Source: Ryuthela nishihirai (lineage: Eukaryota > Arthropoda > Arachnida > Araneae > Heptathelidae). Taken from it: a stretch of 64,000 bases of DNA. A model generated the notes under the pieces. The model did not search any database, was not told where the DNA came from, and saw only the letters and a list, made by a program, of their open reading frames with translations. The position numbers were made by a program, and so were the translations under genes. This document shows positions 11,632-22,424 of the stretch, in pieces (position 1 is the stretch's first letter; each line of letters starts with the position of its first letter). The stretch covers positions 45,888,691 to 45,952,690 of the forward strand of contig JAWZYU010000025.1 of NCBI GenBank assembly GCA_038380435.1, written 5' to 3'.

Positions 11632-12020
11632 AGGGCGGGGGTGGCTCAGTCGGTAGCGCGCCAGGCTCGTAATCTGTAGTTCCCAGGTTCGAGTCCCAGC
11701 TGGGTCAGCGTTGAGATTTATCTCCGCAAAATTCCCCGCCCTGCCCATGGTCAGTAGGGGACACCGATGGGCTTGGAAAGGCCGCCGTCCGTCGGATGGA
11801 ACGTTAAGCCGTGGCCCCGTGTGCGGGAGAGCCACACTCTGGGCACGTTAAAGAACACGCTGAATGGCCTTGACGGGAGGCTACCATCTGTCTCCCAACA
11901 GCTGTTCCAGTGGGTCCCCTCCCCCAACCTTCTCTGAGCCTTCGGGGTCCATGTGACCTGGCCATTTAGCCCATTGTGTGCAAAAAAGTGCCGCTCAGAG
12001 GTAAAACAACCCAACCCAAA
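11632..12020 (+). repeat. SINE family A, full length (copy 2)
   Basis: The head GGGGTGGCTCAGTCGGTAGC and the B box GGTTCGAGTCC form a tRNA-like RNA polymerase III promoter. The anticodon-loop-like CTCGTAA suggests a Thr(CGT)-type tRNA ancestor. The body includes CGTTAAGCCGTGG, GTGCGGGAGAGCC, CGTTAAAGAACAC and CAACAGCTGTTCC, and ends near GTAAAACAACCCAAC. It is flanked by GCCTCCAGACAT at 11620-11631 and 12021-12032, a perfect 12-bp TSD. It is non-coding, and open frames across it are incidental. Confidence 0.9.
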
Positions 12021-12032
12021 GCCTCCAGACAT

Positions 12033-12734
12033 GAACATTTCTCAAGTGCACAGTGGTAGTCTCACACTGAGTGGGGGAAAGGGGGCACTCATCTTGCTAA
12101 AGCCTGAGGGAGGAAGAGAGAGAACAATACTAACATTTGCATTTCCAATTATGCTTTGCAGATGAGACATTGTTTAATAGCATTGATTTTTGCCTTATTG
12201 GATTTCCTTGACTTTGAGAAGGCCTGCTTTAACAATTATGCTCATGCCTGTCTTTGTTATTAAGTAATGTCAGCTTCTAACAATTATGAAATTACATTTT
12301 TTATGTTTCATAATTCTTAGCTGGTTTATTGTACAGAAAAAATGCCTATTCTGATACCTTCACCAACACAAAGAGCTAACATTTTAACCATGCTCTCTTT
12401 CTAAACAGAAGCTGTTTAGCTGCTGATGGCATGTACCAGGCATTTTTGGTCTTCGCTGAACAATTTCTGAGTGGAATCATCTAATCTCAACCGTTCGCAC
12501 AACTTCCACCTGCATAAACAAATACCATTCCTGTTCCTTTTTGCACCTTTTACCTCTTGAGCATCATTGGCTTCTGATTATCATCATATGCATATTTCAA
12601 CTGCACACACCCACCCTTCTATTTGCATGTTTGTACAAAATGTCCTTCTGGTTGGGGCACTTTCAGTGTCGAGCAGGGTATTGTGATAGTTCCATCTTCA
12701 CAAGGTCCTACACCTTCGAACAATAGCATTACTC
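12033..12734. other. No gene recognised
   Basis: Mixed sequence. Part of 12480-12734 may belong to a Jockey ORF1 remnant that becomes readable just downstream, but I cannot support a specific frame here. Confidence 0.4.
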
Positions 12735-12990
12735 AACAGGTTGCACTCTTGCCCCAGTCATGTCTCACTTGCATTTTTAGGTATACTCAATCCTCTTCAT
12801 TGTTTTCAATGCCAGACATATGGCCATGCTCGCACAACTTCCCATAGTACGACCGCATTTGCTTAGTATAGATCATGCTGATTCCAAATGCACAGCTCAG
12901 AAGGCAAGATGTGTCTACTGCAGTGGCAACCATCTGGCGTATTCTTTGACCTAACTGAAAAGAAGAAAAGGAGATCCTTGGATTTGGTAG
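12735..12990 (+). pseudogene. Jockey ORF1 (gag-like) zinc-knuckle remnant
   Basis: Across two frames the sequence gives MLAQLPIV-like spacing, then HADSKCTAQKARCVYCSGNH and LAYS, which follows the CCHC repeats of Jockey-type ORF1 proteins (CxxCxxxxHxxxxC). These coat the RNA and act as nucleic-acid chaperones. The frame is broken by stops and only the knuckle region is readable. Confidence 0.55.
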
Positions 12991-13766
12991 GATTCAGGAG
13001 CGGATTGAGGCTGCGGGACACGGACAATATCCTGGTGAACGGTCATATTTCTTTTGCTTGACGCAAAAGTTTCCGGCTTATAAAACTTCTGGTAATTTTT
13101 TTGCTTATTAATACATCATTATTTCCTTTTTTTATTTTCATCTTCAGAAAACATATGCACAGTTTGTTTTCTTTCAACAACAAACAATGCAGCCCAGAGT
13201 TTGCCTCTGAGTAGCATTGAGAAGAACCCTATTAGTAATTAAAGTTCGGGGATATGTAGATGTGATGGCCATAAAGCAGCTGCAAAGGAGGAAGAACGAA
13301 GGAAATAAGAGGAAGCGATAAAAGCTACAGAACAAATACAATATCAATAGGTTGAAAAGTGGAAACAGAGCGGTTAACTTTCACGGATTTAAAATCCCAG
13401 ATTTCTTACAATTACTCCTCGGGAATCATTTAACCGTACAGAGAAAGGTTGGATACCTGGAAAATAGATTTACTAAATTGCTTATGACAGGATGCAACCA
13501 CGATGTGTCTGAAGAACACTGATCATTGCTGGAAGACAGACTTTCTCACTTGGTTGTCGATAGCGGTTCCCTTTAATCTTGAATAGCAAGGTGATTTCAC
13601 TAAGAGGTAGACTACAGATTTCCAGAAATTATTTCCTTTCACAACAGCAAGCAGAAGTCAGACATAATGACAACGATTCTCAGTGAATGATTATTTATGG
13701 CGCATAAGAGGCAGCGGTACGAGTTGAGAGTGGTGCGACAGATGACGTGGGGTGGGAAAGTCCTTT
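12991..13766. other. No gene recognised
   Basis: Neither strand gives a convincing domain or repeat end in this stretch. Confidence 0.4.
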
Positions 13767-13773
13767 ACCCTTA

Positions 13774-14046
13774 TCCGCAAAATTCCCCGCCCTGCCCACG
13801 GTCAGTAGGGGACACCGATGGGCTTGGAAAGGCCGCCGTCCGTAGGATGGGACGTTAAGCCGTGGCCCCGTGTGCGGGAGTGTCATACCCAGTGCACTTT
13901 AAAGAACACACTGGATGGCCTTGACGAGAGGCTACCATCTGTCTCCCAACAGCTGTTCCCGTGGGTCCCAGCCTTCGGGGTCCATGTGACCTGGCCATTT
14001 AGCCCATGGTGTGCAAAAAAGTGCCGCTCAGAGGTAAAACAACCCA
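13774..14046 (+). repeat. SINE family A, 5'-truncated (copy 3)
   Basis: It starts at the CCGCAAAATTCCCCGCCC part of the body and runs to CAACCC, so the tRNA head is missing. The flanks share ACCCTTA (13767-13773 and 14047-14053), a probable short TSD. It lacks the CCTCCCCCAACCTTCTCTG segment present in copy 2, an internal deletion. Confidence 0.8.
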
Positions 14047-14053
14047 ACCCTTA

Positions 14054-15150
14054 AGACGTGAAATAGGATAAAAAAATATCTTTCATTTACGATAGCTGTT
14101 TTTTTCTCCGATATCATGAACATCTGATGAAAGTCAGTCAACATACAAGTGAAATCATTCTGGAACCAGACAACGAGAACTACAACGCGCATAAAGTAGC
14201 ATAAAGGTAAATACTCTGATTTTTCTGATTTCTTTCAATAGATTTATTTTTGTGCTTTTTTGTCTTTGCAGAAACATAATGAACGTTTTTTTTTTGCAAA
14301 ACTGGGATCGGAATTTATGCTATTTTATGAAATATTTCTCCTTTATTTGTGATGCTCACTATTTTTTTTTATAACGATGTCCAAGCAAAAAATTCCAAAT
14401 GAAGGTCCACATCTATTGAAGACTTTTTTTTTATTAAAGTTTTGAAATATACGAAATCAAAACACCTTTGTGAGTGTTTTTTTGTCTTCGCTTTTGAGTT
14501 CATCTTAGTCTTTTTGGAGATTGGACAAGTTTCTCACCTTTGTAATTGTAGGATGGCCAAAAGCTAAGATTTTGTGAATTTTCGTGTGTAATGATTTATT
14601 TTCGTCTTGTTTGCTATCCTATTACATTATTCGAATTAAAAAAAATTGCACTTCCGTCACCATTTTACCCTCTTCTCCTCTAAAATGTTTCTTGTTTTAT
14701 GCCTGTTCTGAATTTTACCCTTTGATGTACCAGGTAGGGAACAATTCTGAAGCACCAGTTTTTAAATTTTTACGAAGTGATTCGATTCTGGGTAAAACAT
14801 CAGCCTGGAGTTATAAAAAAAAAATCAGGAAACAATTATTTCCAGACTGATATCTCAGTAAGAGAAAGGAAAAATAAAATTTTAAAATTCCTCTGCAAAA
14901 TTGTGTGCTGTACTCTACTAAAGTGCATATCATTTTGCGTGTTTTTGTCGCTTTTAGAGGTAAGCAATTTTAAATTGAAGAAAAAATCTCATCAACTCTC
15001 ATACCAAACTGAAAAACGACAACTAGAATTGTTTTTTTTTCCTTTCAAAGTTAATTCGTTCGTTCAAGTAACTGACATAATAATTAGTATTTGTCACGAC
15101 TTCACTGTTGCACGTTTTCTTTTCGAACAATATGATAAATATAATTTATA
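14054..15150. other. No gene recognised
   Basis: Two overlapping open frames (14584-14850 and 14777-15151, + strand) are Lys- and Phe-rich and look like chance reading of AT-rich DNA. No domain is recognised. Confidence 0.45.
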
Positions 15151-15234
15151 ATATACTGCTCACAAAAATTAGGGGATATTTCAAAATGAATATGAAGCGA
15201 TAAAAATATCCCCTAATTTTTGTGAGCAGTATAT
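15151..15234. repeat. Foldback of a Tc1-type terminal repeat
   Basis: The 30-bp arms 15151-15180 and 15205-15234 are exact complements, built on ACTGCTCACAAAAATTAGGG, a familiar Tc1/mariner-type end. The 24-bp loop is all that remains between the two ends, so this looks like a minimal MITE. Confidence 0.8.
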
Positions 15235-16009
15235 AATAACGATCAGCAATCGTAACTAGTCTTTAATAATATCCGTTATATGCAGCAAGGTGTAACAATG
15301 CTCGTTGACTTAACAGTTACGTTCGTGCTTGTACGAGACTTGTTTTAGTGTCGTGTTTCATATAGATGTATTTTAATCGTTTTGGAATAATATATGATTT
15401 GACTCTTTGATGGTTTTGAATTCTTCATAACATATCTGTGACATAAAAAGAGATCACCTAGTCACACTAGAGAGACATTCTGCCTATATAATTGCTCTTA
15501 TCATTTACGATTCCGTGAGGGTAATTTAATTTTATGTATTCCTCCTGAACGTGCGCGCGGTATAAACCAAAATGCTCTGAAAAGTGTTGAATTCCCGGGT
15601 TTTTTATCGCTTCAGCTTAGGTGATATGTTTACTTCACATGGTTCACTCAAAATGTTTTATTGTGCATTAGAACAGAATGAAAATACGATTTTCTAGGAT
15701 GCCTTGAATCTGAAACAAGGTAAAAACAAAACTATATTTATAAGTACAGCAAAACAAAGAAAATGCAAGGTATTTTTTTTATTTAACCCATATTACTGAA
15801 ATTTGAGTTCAGAATTTGTTTGAAATTTGGGGAAAAAAAGGAAAGTAATAGTTTCTATATTTCTCACCCGAATATTTCACGAATTTTTTTTTTCCATTTT
15901 TTTGAAGAATTTTCTTCATTAAATTGCAAAAATTGAAAAGAAGCTCTAAATGAATCTGAGCAATCAGGAAATGAATCGGGGGGGGGGGGGGGGGGGTGAA
16001 ACGACGACG
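15235..16009. other. No gene; G19 run
   Basis: Unassigned sequence ending with a run of 19 G at 15978-15996. The run lies immediately outside the hAT-type element that starts at 16018. Confidence 0.5.
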
Positions 16010-16017
16010 CATGTGAA

Positions 16018-17627
16018 CAGAGGTGTAGCGAAGGATATGGTTGTGGGGGGAAGAAATAAAAAAATTTCCAACTCGAAATTCTAATTTTGCCAACTGAGCA
16101 AACAGATTCTCTCCGTGTGTGAGGGGGGGGGGTTTGAGGCAATTTTCACAACTCGTGCATTTTGCCATTTGATTTCCAATTTTGCCAACTAGCCATAATT
16201 TTAATTTCACAGAAATAATCCCAATATTTACATCTCATCTGAATTGTAGCAAGTTACTGTGAATTTTCCCTTGATTTGGCCAACTCTCCTTAATTTCACA
16301 AAACCAATCCCAATCTTTACATCTGTCCTCAACTATCCTGAATTTCACAAACCCAATCACAACTCGCCCGTATTTACCAAGTGGATTCGAATTTTTCCAA
16401 CTGCCCTACATTCTGTTAAATTTCCTCAATTTATCCAACACTCCATTTCACAAAACAAATCTCAATTTTCACGTCTTGCCTATATTTTACCAAGTGCATT
16501 CGAATTTTGCCAACTCGCCGTAATTTTACAGGAAAAATCGCAATTTTTACATCTTCCCTGAATTTGCCAAGTCACTTCGAATTTTATTAACTCTCCTTAA
16601 TTGCACAACAAAAGCACAATTTTCACAACTCCCCTGTATTTTACCAAGTGGCTTCGAATTTTGCCAAGAGTTCTTGGTTTTTCCAACTCTCCTTAATTTC
16701 TTCACAAAACCAATCCCATTTTTTACAACTCGCCTGTACTTTACCAAGTGGTTTCCACTTTTGCCAAGTTTTCTCGATTTTGTCAACCGCCCTAGATTTT
16801 GCCATTTCGCCACAATTTTACAGAAAAAAATCCCAATTTTACATCATCTGATTTTTCAAAGCCACTCTGAATTTTGCCAACTCCTAGATATTGAGAAGTT
16901 ACCTCGATTTTGCCAACACGCCATAATTTTACAGAAAAAAGATTGCAATTTTGTCAACTCTCCACGATTTTGCCAAGTCACTATGAATTTTGCCAACTGC
17001 CCCTAGTTTTTCCAATTACCCCTAGATTTTGCCAACTCCCTAAGTTTTACCAACTCTCTAGATTTTGCCAATTCGCCATTATTTTACAGAAAAAATCCAA
17101 ATTTTCACATCTTACCTGAATTTTGCCAACTCGCCATAATTTTACAGGAAAAAAAACCTAATTTTTATATCTCGCCTGAATTTTGCCAACTCCCCAAAAT
17201 TTTACCAAGTCACTCCGAATTTTACGAAGTTTTCCCGATTTTGCCAACTCACCTGTATTTTACTAAGTGGTTTTCAATTTTGTCGTCTCTCCATTTTCCA
17301 AACTGCCTTAGATTTGCCAAGTTGCCACGATTTTGACAACTCTCTTTAATTTTCAAAAAAAAATTACAAATTTTCAAAACTCACCTAGATTTTACCAACT
17401 CACCTGTATTTTACTAAGCGACTTCGAATTTTGCCATCTCTCCATTTTCCAAACTGCCCTAGATTTGTTAAGTTGCCTCAGTTTTGACAACTCCCCTTAA
17501 TTTTACAAAAAAAAAAAACTAGAAATTTCCACAACTTACCTAGATTTTACGAAGTCGCTTCAAATTTTGCCAACTCCGAGTTACTTTGGGGGAGCCTCCC
17601 CCTATCCCCCCCATGGCTACGCCCCTG
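16018..17627. mobile_element. hAT-type non-autonomous element with minisatellite interior
   Basis: The left end is CAGAGGTGTAGCGAAGG and the right end in reverse is CAGGGGCGTAGCCATGG. Both are flanked by CATGTGAA (16010-16017 and 17628-17635), a perfect 8-bp TSD as in hAT transposons. The interior from about 16075 to 17580 is a degenerate tandem array of units about 20 bp long, based on AATTTTGCCAACTCGCC and AATTTTACCAAGTGGCTTCG, with spacer variants such as ATTTTACAGAAAAAATCCC. Long open frames inside are by-products of the repeat and are not called as genes. Confidence 0.85.
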
Positions 17628-17649
17628 CATGTGAAAGTCATGAAACTGT

Positions 17650-18615
17650 ATAAATAACACCTGATACTGAGCTATGTTAATCAGTGTTATCGTTCTTCAG
17701 AGGGGAAAGGCAGGGGACTTAAGTGAGTTTGACAAAGGCCAAATTGTAATGGCCAGACAACTGGGTCAGAGCATTTCCGAGACGGCAAGGCTTGTGGGGT
17801 GCTCATGGTCAGCTGTGGTTAGTACCTTCGAAAATTGATCTGAGGAGGTAAAAACCACGAAACACCAACAAGGTGTCATCAATGCTATAGGTGAACAAAG
17901 GTTATACCAAATGGTACGAGCAACATAAGGGATACTGTGGCATATCGCCCGTAATTTGAATGCTGGTGACCAGAGTAATATGTCACAACACACTGTACAT
18001 CAAACCCTGTTGAAAATGGGGCTGTGTAGCTGTAGATCGCTCTGAGTACCCATACTAACTTCAGTTCAGCAGTGAAAGCGCCTACAATGGGCACGTGAGC
18101 ATCAAAACTAGACCTTGAATGATTGGAAGAAGGTCGTCTGGTCCAATGAATCTCGTTTCCTGTTGTACATGGACGGCCAGTTACGTGTGCGTTGTTTACC
18201 TGTGAAAGTGTTGGCACCAGGATGTACCATGGGACAAAAGCTGGTGGAGGAAGTGTAATGCTTTGGGCAAATGTTTTACTGGGACACCCTGGGCCCAGTC
18301 ATTCATGTGCAGGAAACTATGACGTCTACCATCTATCTAAACATCACTGCAGACCAGGTATACCCTTTCATGGCAATAGTATATCCGTCTAGTAGTGCCT
18401 TCTTTCAGCAGGATAATGAGCCATACCGCATTGCCCAGATTGTTCGAGAATGATTCTTGGAACATGAGAAAGACTTCCAGGTATTTCCTTGGCCTCCAAT
18501 TCCCCCGACATCAATCGAGCATCTGTGGTTTGTGTTGAAACAGCATATCGATCTGCAGCAGCTCAATCACGTAAATAACGTAAAGGATCTGCTGGTAATG
18601 TGTTGGTACCAGATA
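17650..18615 (+). pseudogene. Tc1-like transposase, degraded
   Basis: Readable parts are [20 protein letters not shown] and [11 protein letters not shown] (helix-turn-helix), VVWSNESRFLL (first D changed to N), FFQQDNEPYR (second D kept) and SIEHLW (third block). In-frame stops and frameshifts occur throughout. The order is that of a Tc1-family DDE transposase, without function now. Its 3' end abuts the inverted LTR-element fragment. Confidence 0.85.
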
Positions 18616-19040
18616 CTGTAACGCTCCAAAGATTAATAAACTTTTAAAAGTTTTGGACCTTTTATCTGATTCAATATTTATTCAAACTCCGGATAGCTTG
18701 GGTGCCAGGCAATAATAATTTGCCAATTAATTTGAAATAGGGTTTGAATATATATACCAGCAGGCGTTACTTAGCGAGTAAGAATTCAAGAATTAAATGA
18801 TTGTCAACCTAAATTTTAAATACAATCAAAAATTATCAACTAACGTTGCTCAAGGTCAAAAATAGCAAAGATTCAAAAGTTTCTATAACAAACAAAATTT
18901 ATTTCCAAAATTTTAAACTCGCCAACATCACATGAAAATATCGACTACAAACCAAATAAAAATCCCCAAACTGATAAATATAACGTAAATTAAGCAAAAC
19001 TGGTTAAAGTAAAAGTGAATGGGTGGACCATCACAAGACA
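18616..19040 (-). mobile_element. LTR-element fragment, reverse orientation
   Basis: In reverse it reads the 5' LTR start (TGATGGTCCACCCATTCAC near 19030), a large internal deletion, the LTR 3' part ending TTGGCA, a PBS-like TGGCACCCAAGC and the first bases of the internal region up to CTTTGGAGCGTTACAG. It is clearly related to 5062-5800. The same internal start occurs again at 38736-38825. Confidence 0.55.
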
Positions 19041-19235
19041 CCTTTAGAAATTTTAACGTCCATGCCTCGCTGGATAAGAGCTGTTTTGGTGGTGTTTGGA
19101 GCATCATATTGAGCAGGTGGTCATAATATTGTGGCTGTTCAGTGTAAATGCACCTAAGGTATTCAAATTTAGTGACACACTTAGAAAATTCCAATTAGAT
19201 TAGGTGATAAACAGAGAAAAACTAAAATGATGAAA
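19041..19235. other. Unassigned repeat-like sequence
   Basis: It includes CACCAAAACAGCTCTTATCC in reverse, which looks like a conserved part of a dispersed repeat I cannot name. Confidence 0.3.
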
Positions 19236-19365
19236 ATTGATCAGGCAGATGGTGCTTCAGCTACTTTGAATGGCTGCACTCTTGAACAAGTGTCTCGGTT
19301 TATTTTGGAAGCTATGTAACAAATAGTGATGAAGTTAACAGACGAATAGGGATTGCTGACGCTTC
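19236..19365 (+). pseudogene. RTE LINE fragment (C-terminal RT side)
   Basis: The text from the MKI(G/D)QA region through NGCTLEQVS and INRRIGIA follows positions 36445-36590 of the main RTE copy. Frameshifts are present. Confidence 0.7.
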
Positions 19366-19930
19366 CAGACTTTGCCAACTGAATATTTCGACAGTTAAAT
19401 TTACATAAATTAAAACATGTTTAAGCTAGGAAGCCACAACTAAAGAATATTTTAAAAATGATGGAAAGATCACATATGACACAAATATACTACAAACACG
19501 AAGAATATAACTTATAAATAACTACAAACACGAAGACACAGCTATACTTTCACCCTCTTTATCCTTTAACACTTTTTCTCCACCTGAGTCACAGCCAATG
19601 AAAACCACACTGCAGTGCTGACAACGAAAGGTTAGGAAAAACATCTTACAGCTAATGAGCAAATAAATAACTATATCCAATTAGAAGGCCCAAATGGCCT
19701 AACGTTTCTTCTTCTCTGGATGATTAAAAGGATTCAACAAAGCGGAGATGTTCGACGAGAATAATGCCATCCCCCACAACCGCTGCAGACAGGCCAGCAC
19801 CTAGGAAGTTAGCTGCCTGCGTACAAAAATAATTCGGCGGCCTTACATGTGAGTCATTTTCGTCTTGGACGCCATTAGAGGGAGAAAAGGTAAAGTCCTC
19901 CCCCGAAAAAATTGATGGACAAATTATCCT
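19366..19930. other. No gene recognised
   Basis: No domain or terminal repeat seen. Confidence 0.45.
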
Positions 19931-21400
19931 TCGGGGAAGATGATAGGTCCTTTTGGTATTGGTAGCTTCAATGGCAAACGTCTATAGGTAAATAAACAAT
20001 AGTTTGAGAATAACTAACATTTATTACAAAAGGGCGAAATACCTATGTCTAACTGCTTCCTTAACTTTGTCAGCCAAGCCATAAAGCCAAAGATTCTTAT
20101 CAGCTGCTAACTGATCCTTTACACGTTTATTAAGCTCTCTGTAATTTTTTCTATTAGGACTAGTACGGTATTGATTAAGGACATTCCTGCAGTTCTCTCT
20201 TTCCGAAATAAATTCAGGTGCCTTATCACTCAAATATATTTTCTTCCTCTGCATAATAATAAACTGTTAGGAATACCATGTCAAAAGAACTGCAGGAATG
20301 TCCTTAATCAATACCGTACTAGTCCTAATAGAAAGCATTACAGAGGTAGAGGAAGCAGTAAGAGAGCGAGAACTGTACCAGATAGTTAATGTTTTGTTTG
20401 ATGTAAATTGGGAAGGTATACAGAGATTGTAGAATAAACAAGGTAAGGTTGTAGAAGGTGAGGATTCTGTCATGGCTAGATGGGCAGAGCATTTCAGTGA
20501 TGTTCTAAACAATGTGGTTATTTCTAATCCCATTGTTTGTAACGATGATAGATGCATTTCTGGCTTTAATGTTGGCCCTATATCACAGTTGGAATTATTT
20601 TGGCTATTTCTAAACATAAATTGTACAAATCACCATGGGTATGTGAAATTATAAAGATGCTTAGAGCTGAAAATGTTTCGGTTACCACATGAATGAGTGT
20701 AATTTTAAATACCCTTTATGATAACGTTATTGTTCCTAACGATTTTACCAGACCTTTTCATTATGGTTATTTTTAAAAAAAGGTGATCGCAGTTCTTGTG
20801 ATAATTATAGGGGTATCAGCCTACTGTCTCTTCCAGGTAAAGTTCTTTGCATGATTGTGCTTACTAGAATTAAGAATCTGGTTGACAGATAATTGTATGA
20901 TGAGCAGTGTGGATTCAAAAGTGGTAGGGAATGTGTAGATCAGATTTTTTCACTTGGGCAGATTCGTGAGAAATGTTTAGAGCTTCAGAAACCTTTGGTT
21001 ACTAGCTTTGTTGATTTCAAAAAGGCTTGATTCTCTTGATTGTCATAATTTGTGGTTGATCGTGAGATCGTATGGCATTCCAAACCAGTTAGTTAACGTA
21101 ATGAAAGCTCTGTGGAGTGGGTAAGGCTTGTAGCAATTGGTTTAGCATTGATTTTGGTTTCGACAAGGGTGCATTTTGTTAATTTTTCCCTTTAGCAAGT
21201 TTATTGATTATGTTATGTGGAATTCACTGAAAGGGAAAAATTTTGGCCCTAAATGGTCTGGAGATCTGAAAAATCAGTCAGATCTTCAAGTTATATTAAA
21301 ATATTCAAATATTGATTATTTGTTTTATGAGCTGCGGATTGGACGGACCTGGTTTAGAATTTTCTGCCCTTTTAGAGAAACAAATTTTTAAATTAAGAAA
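19931..21400. mobile_element. RTE LINE fragment with internal inversion
   Basis: Three segments match the main RTE copy. First, + strand endonuclease end at 19931-20025. Second, - strand linker at 20026-20262, reading DKAPEFISERENCRNVLNQY. Third, + strand from 20280, reading NCRNVLNQYRTSPNRK, then the RT with FKKGDRSSCDNYRG-like and SFVDFKKA motifs to about 21290. The linker is present twice in opposite orientation, giving 61-bp exact arms at 20136-20196 and 20286-20346. The pattern suggests inversion during insertion or a later rearrangement. The coding sequence is broken. Confidence 0.75.
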
Positions 21401-21579
21401 AAAAAGCGGAAAATAACTTTTTCAGACCGCAGTTTCACTTTAAACGATTAAACTTAAAAACAATAAAATTTCGCTGTTAAACCTAACATTCGGAGCAAAT
21501 ATCTCTTTTCTTACCGATGGTCCAATGGCTAGTCTTAATATGTATTATAATTCGTAATAATATTTTAAAATCTAGGGGT

Positions 21580-22079
21580 TTTAAACCTCCCCTAGATTTT
21601 ACAGAAAAAATCGCACTTTTTACATCTTCCCTGAATTTGCCAAGCCACTTCAAATTTTATCGACTCTCCTTAATTGCACAAGAAAGGCACAATTTTCACA
21701 ACTCCCTGTATTTTACCAAGTGGCTTCCAATTTTGCCAAGAGTTCTTGGTTTTTCCAACTCTTCTTAATTTCACAAAACCAGTCCCAATTTTTACAACTC
21801 ACCTGTACTTTACCAAGTGGTTTCCAGTTTTGTCGATTTTATAAACTCTCCTTAATTTCACAAAAACAATCCCAATTTTCACAAATCGCCCGTATTTTAC
21901 CAAGTGGATTCGAATTTTGCCAACTGCCCTAGATTTCGCCAACTCGCCATAATTTTACGGAAAAAAATCCAGATGTTCACATCACAGCTGAATTTTGCCA
22001 ACTCCCTACGATTTTGCCAAGTCATTCCGAATTTTGCCAACTGTCCATAGATTTTGCCAACTCGCCATAATTTTATGTA
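21580..22079. repeat. Minisatellite block 2 of the hAT-type family
   Basis: The same ~20-bp degenerate units (TTTTGCCAACT, TTTTACCAAGTGG, ATTTTACAGAAAAAATCGC) as at 16-17.6 kb, here without recognisable hAT ends. It is probably a truncated copy of that element. Confidence 0.8.
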
Positions 22080-22094
22080 TTGATCCTGATAACT

Positions 22095-22394
22095 TTAAGT
22101 ATTGATTAATTTAAATCGTATTTCGATGTCAGCAGTTGCTGATAATTCATATAGATGTGATTCGTATTTGCTGACATCGAAGTGGAATATCAGATACAGT
22201 TTCATAAAATCTTGATAACTGACTTGTATATCCGAATCGATATCCATATTTTTTGCAGCTAAAAAGCTGTTGTAAACTTGCGCATAGTCTAATGTGTTGG
22301 GTTCAAAGTTGCACTCGAATTCTTGTTCGGGAAATTGTTTGCTATTTACTCTGATCTGAATCCGTTCTAGTAACGTGATCAAACACCATATCAC
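22095..22394 (-). pseudogene. Capsid-like protein fragment, C-terminal part
   Basis: A 99-codon open frame ending with a natural stop. Its SYQDFMKLYLIFHFDVSKYE segment and the following ADIEIRF resemble, from memory, the C-terminus of capsid-like proteins encoded by Polinton- or adintovirus-like integrating elements common in invertebrate genomes. The matching N-terminal and middle parts lie on the same strand at 24451-25100. I cannot run a profile search, so the family name is tentative. As it stands this is a fragment separated from the rest of its gene. Confidence 0.45.
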
Positions 22395-22424
22395 TTTTCA
22401 CTTCTAATTTTTTTTTTCATCTGC

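Noticed and set aside
14584..15151. Two 88- and 124-codon frames as a possible host gene
   Set aside because: Composition is Lys/Phe/Leu-rich as expected from AT-rich DNA, and no splice-linked exons or motifs were found.
16259..17119. Overlapping + strand frames of 100 and 110 codons rich in FAN, FCQ and LPS repeats
   Set aside because: They are produced by the ~20-bp minisatellite (about three frames rotate through it) and differ between copies.
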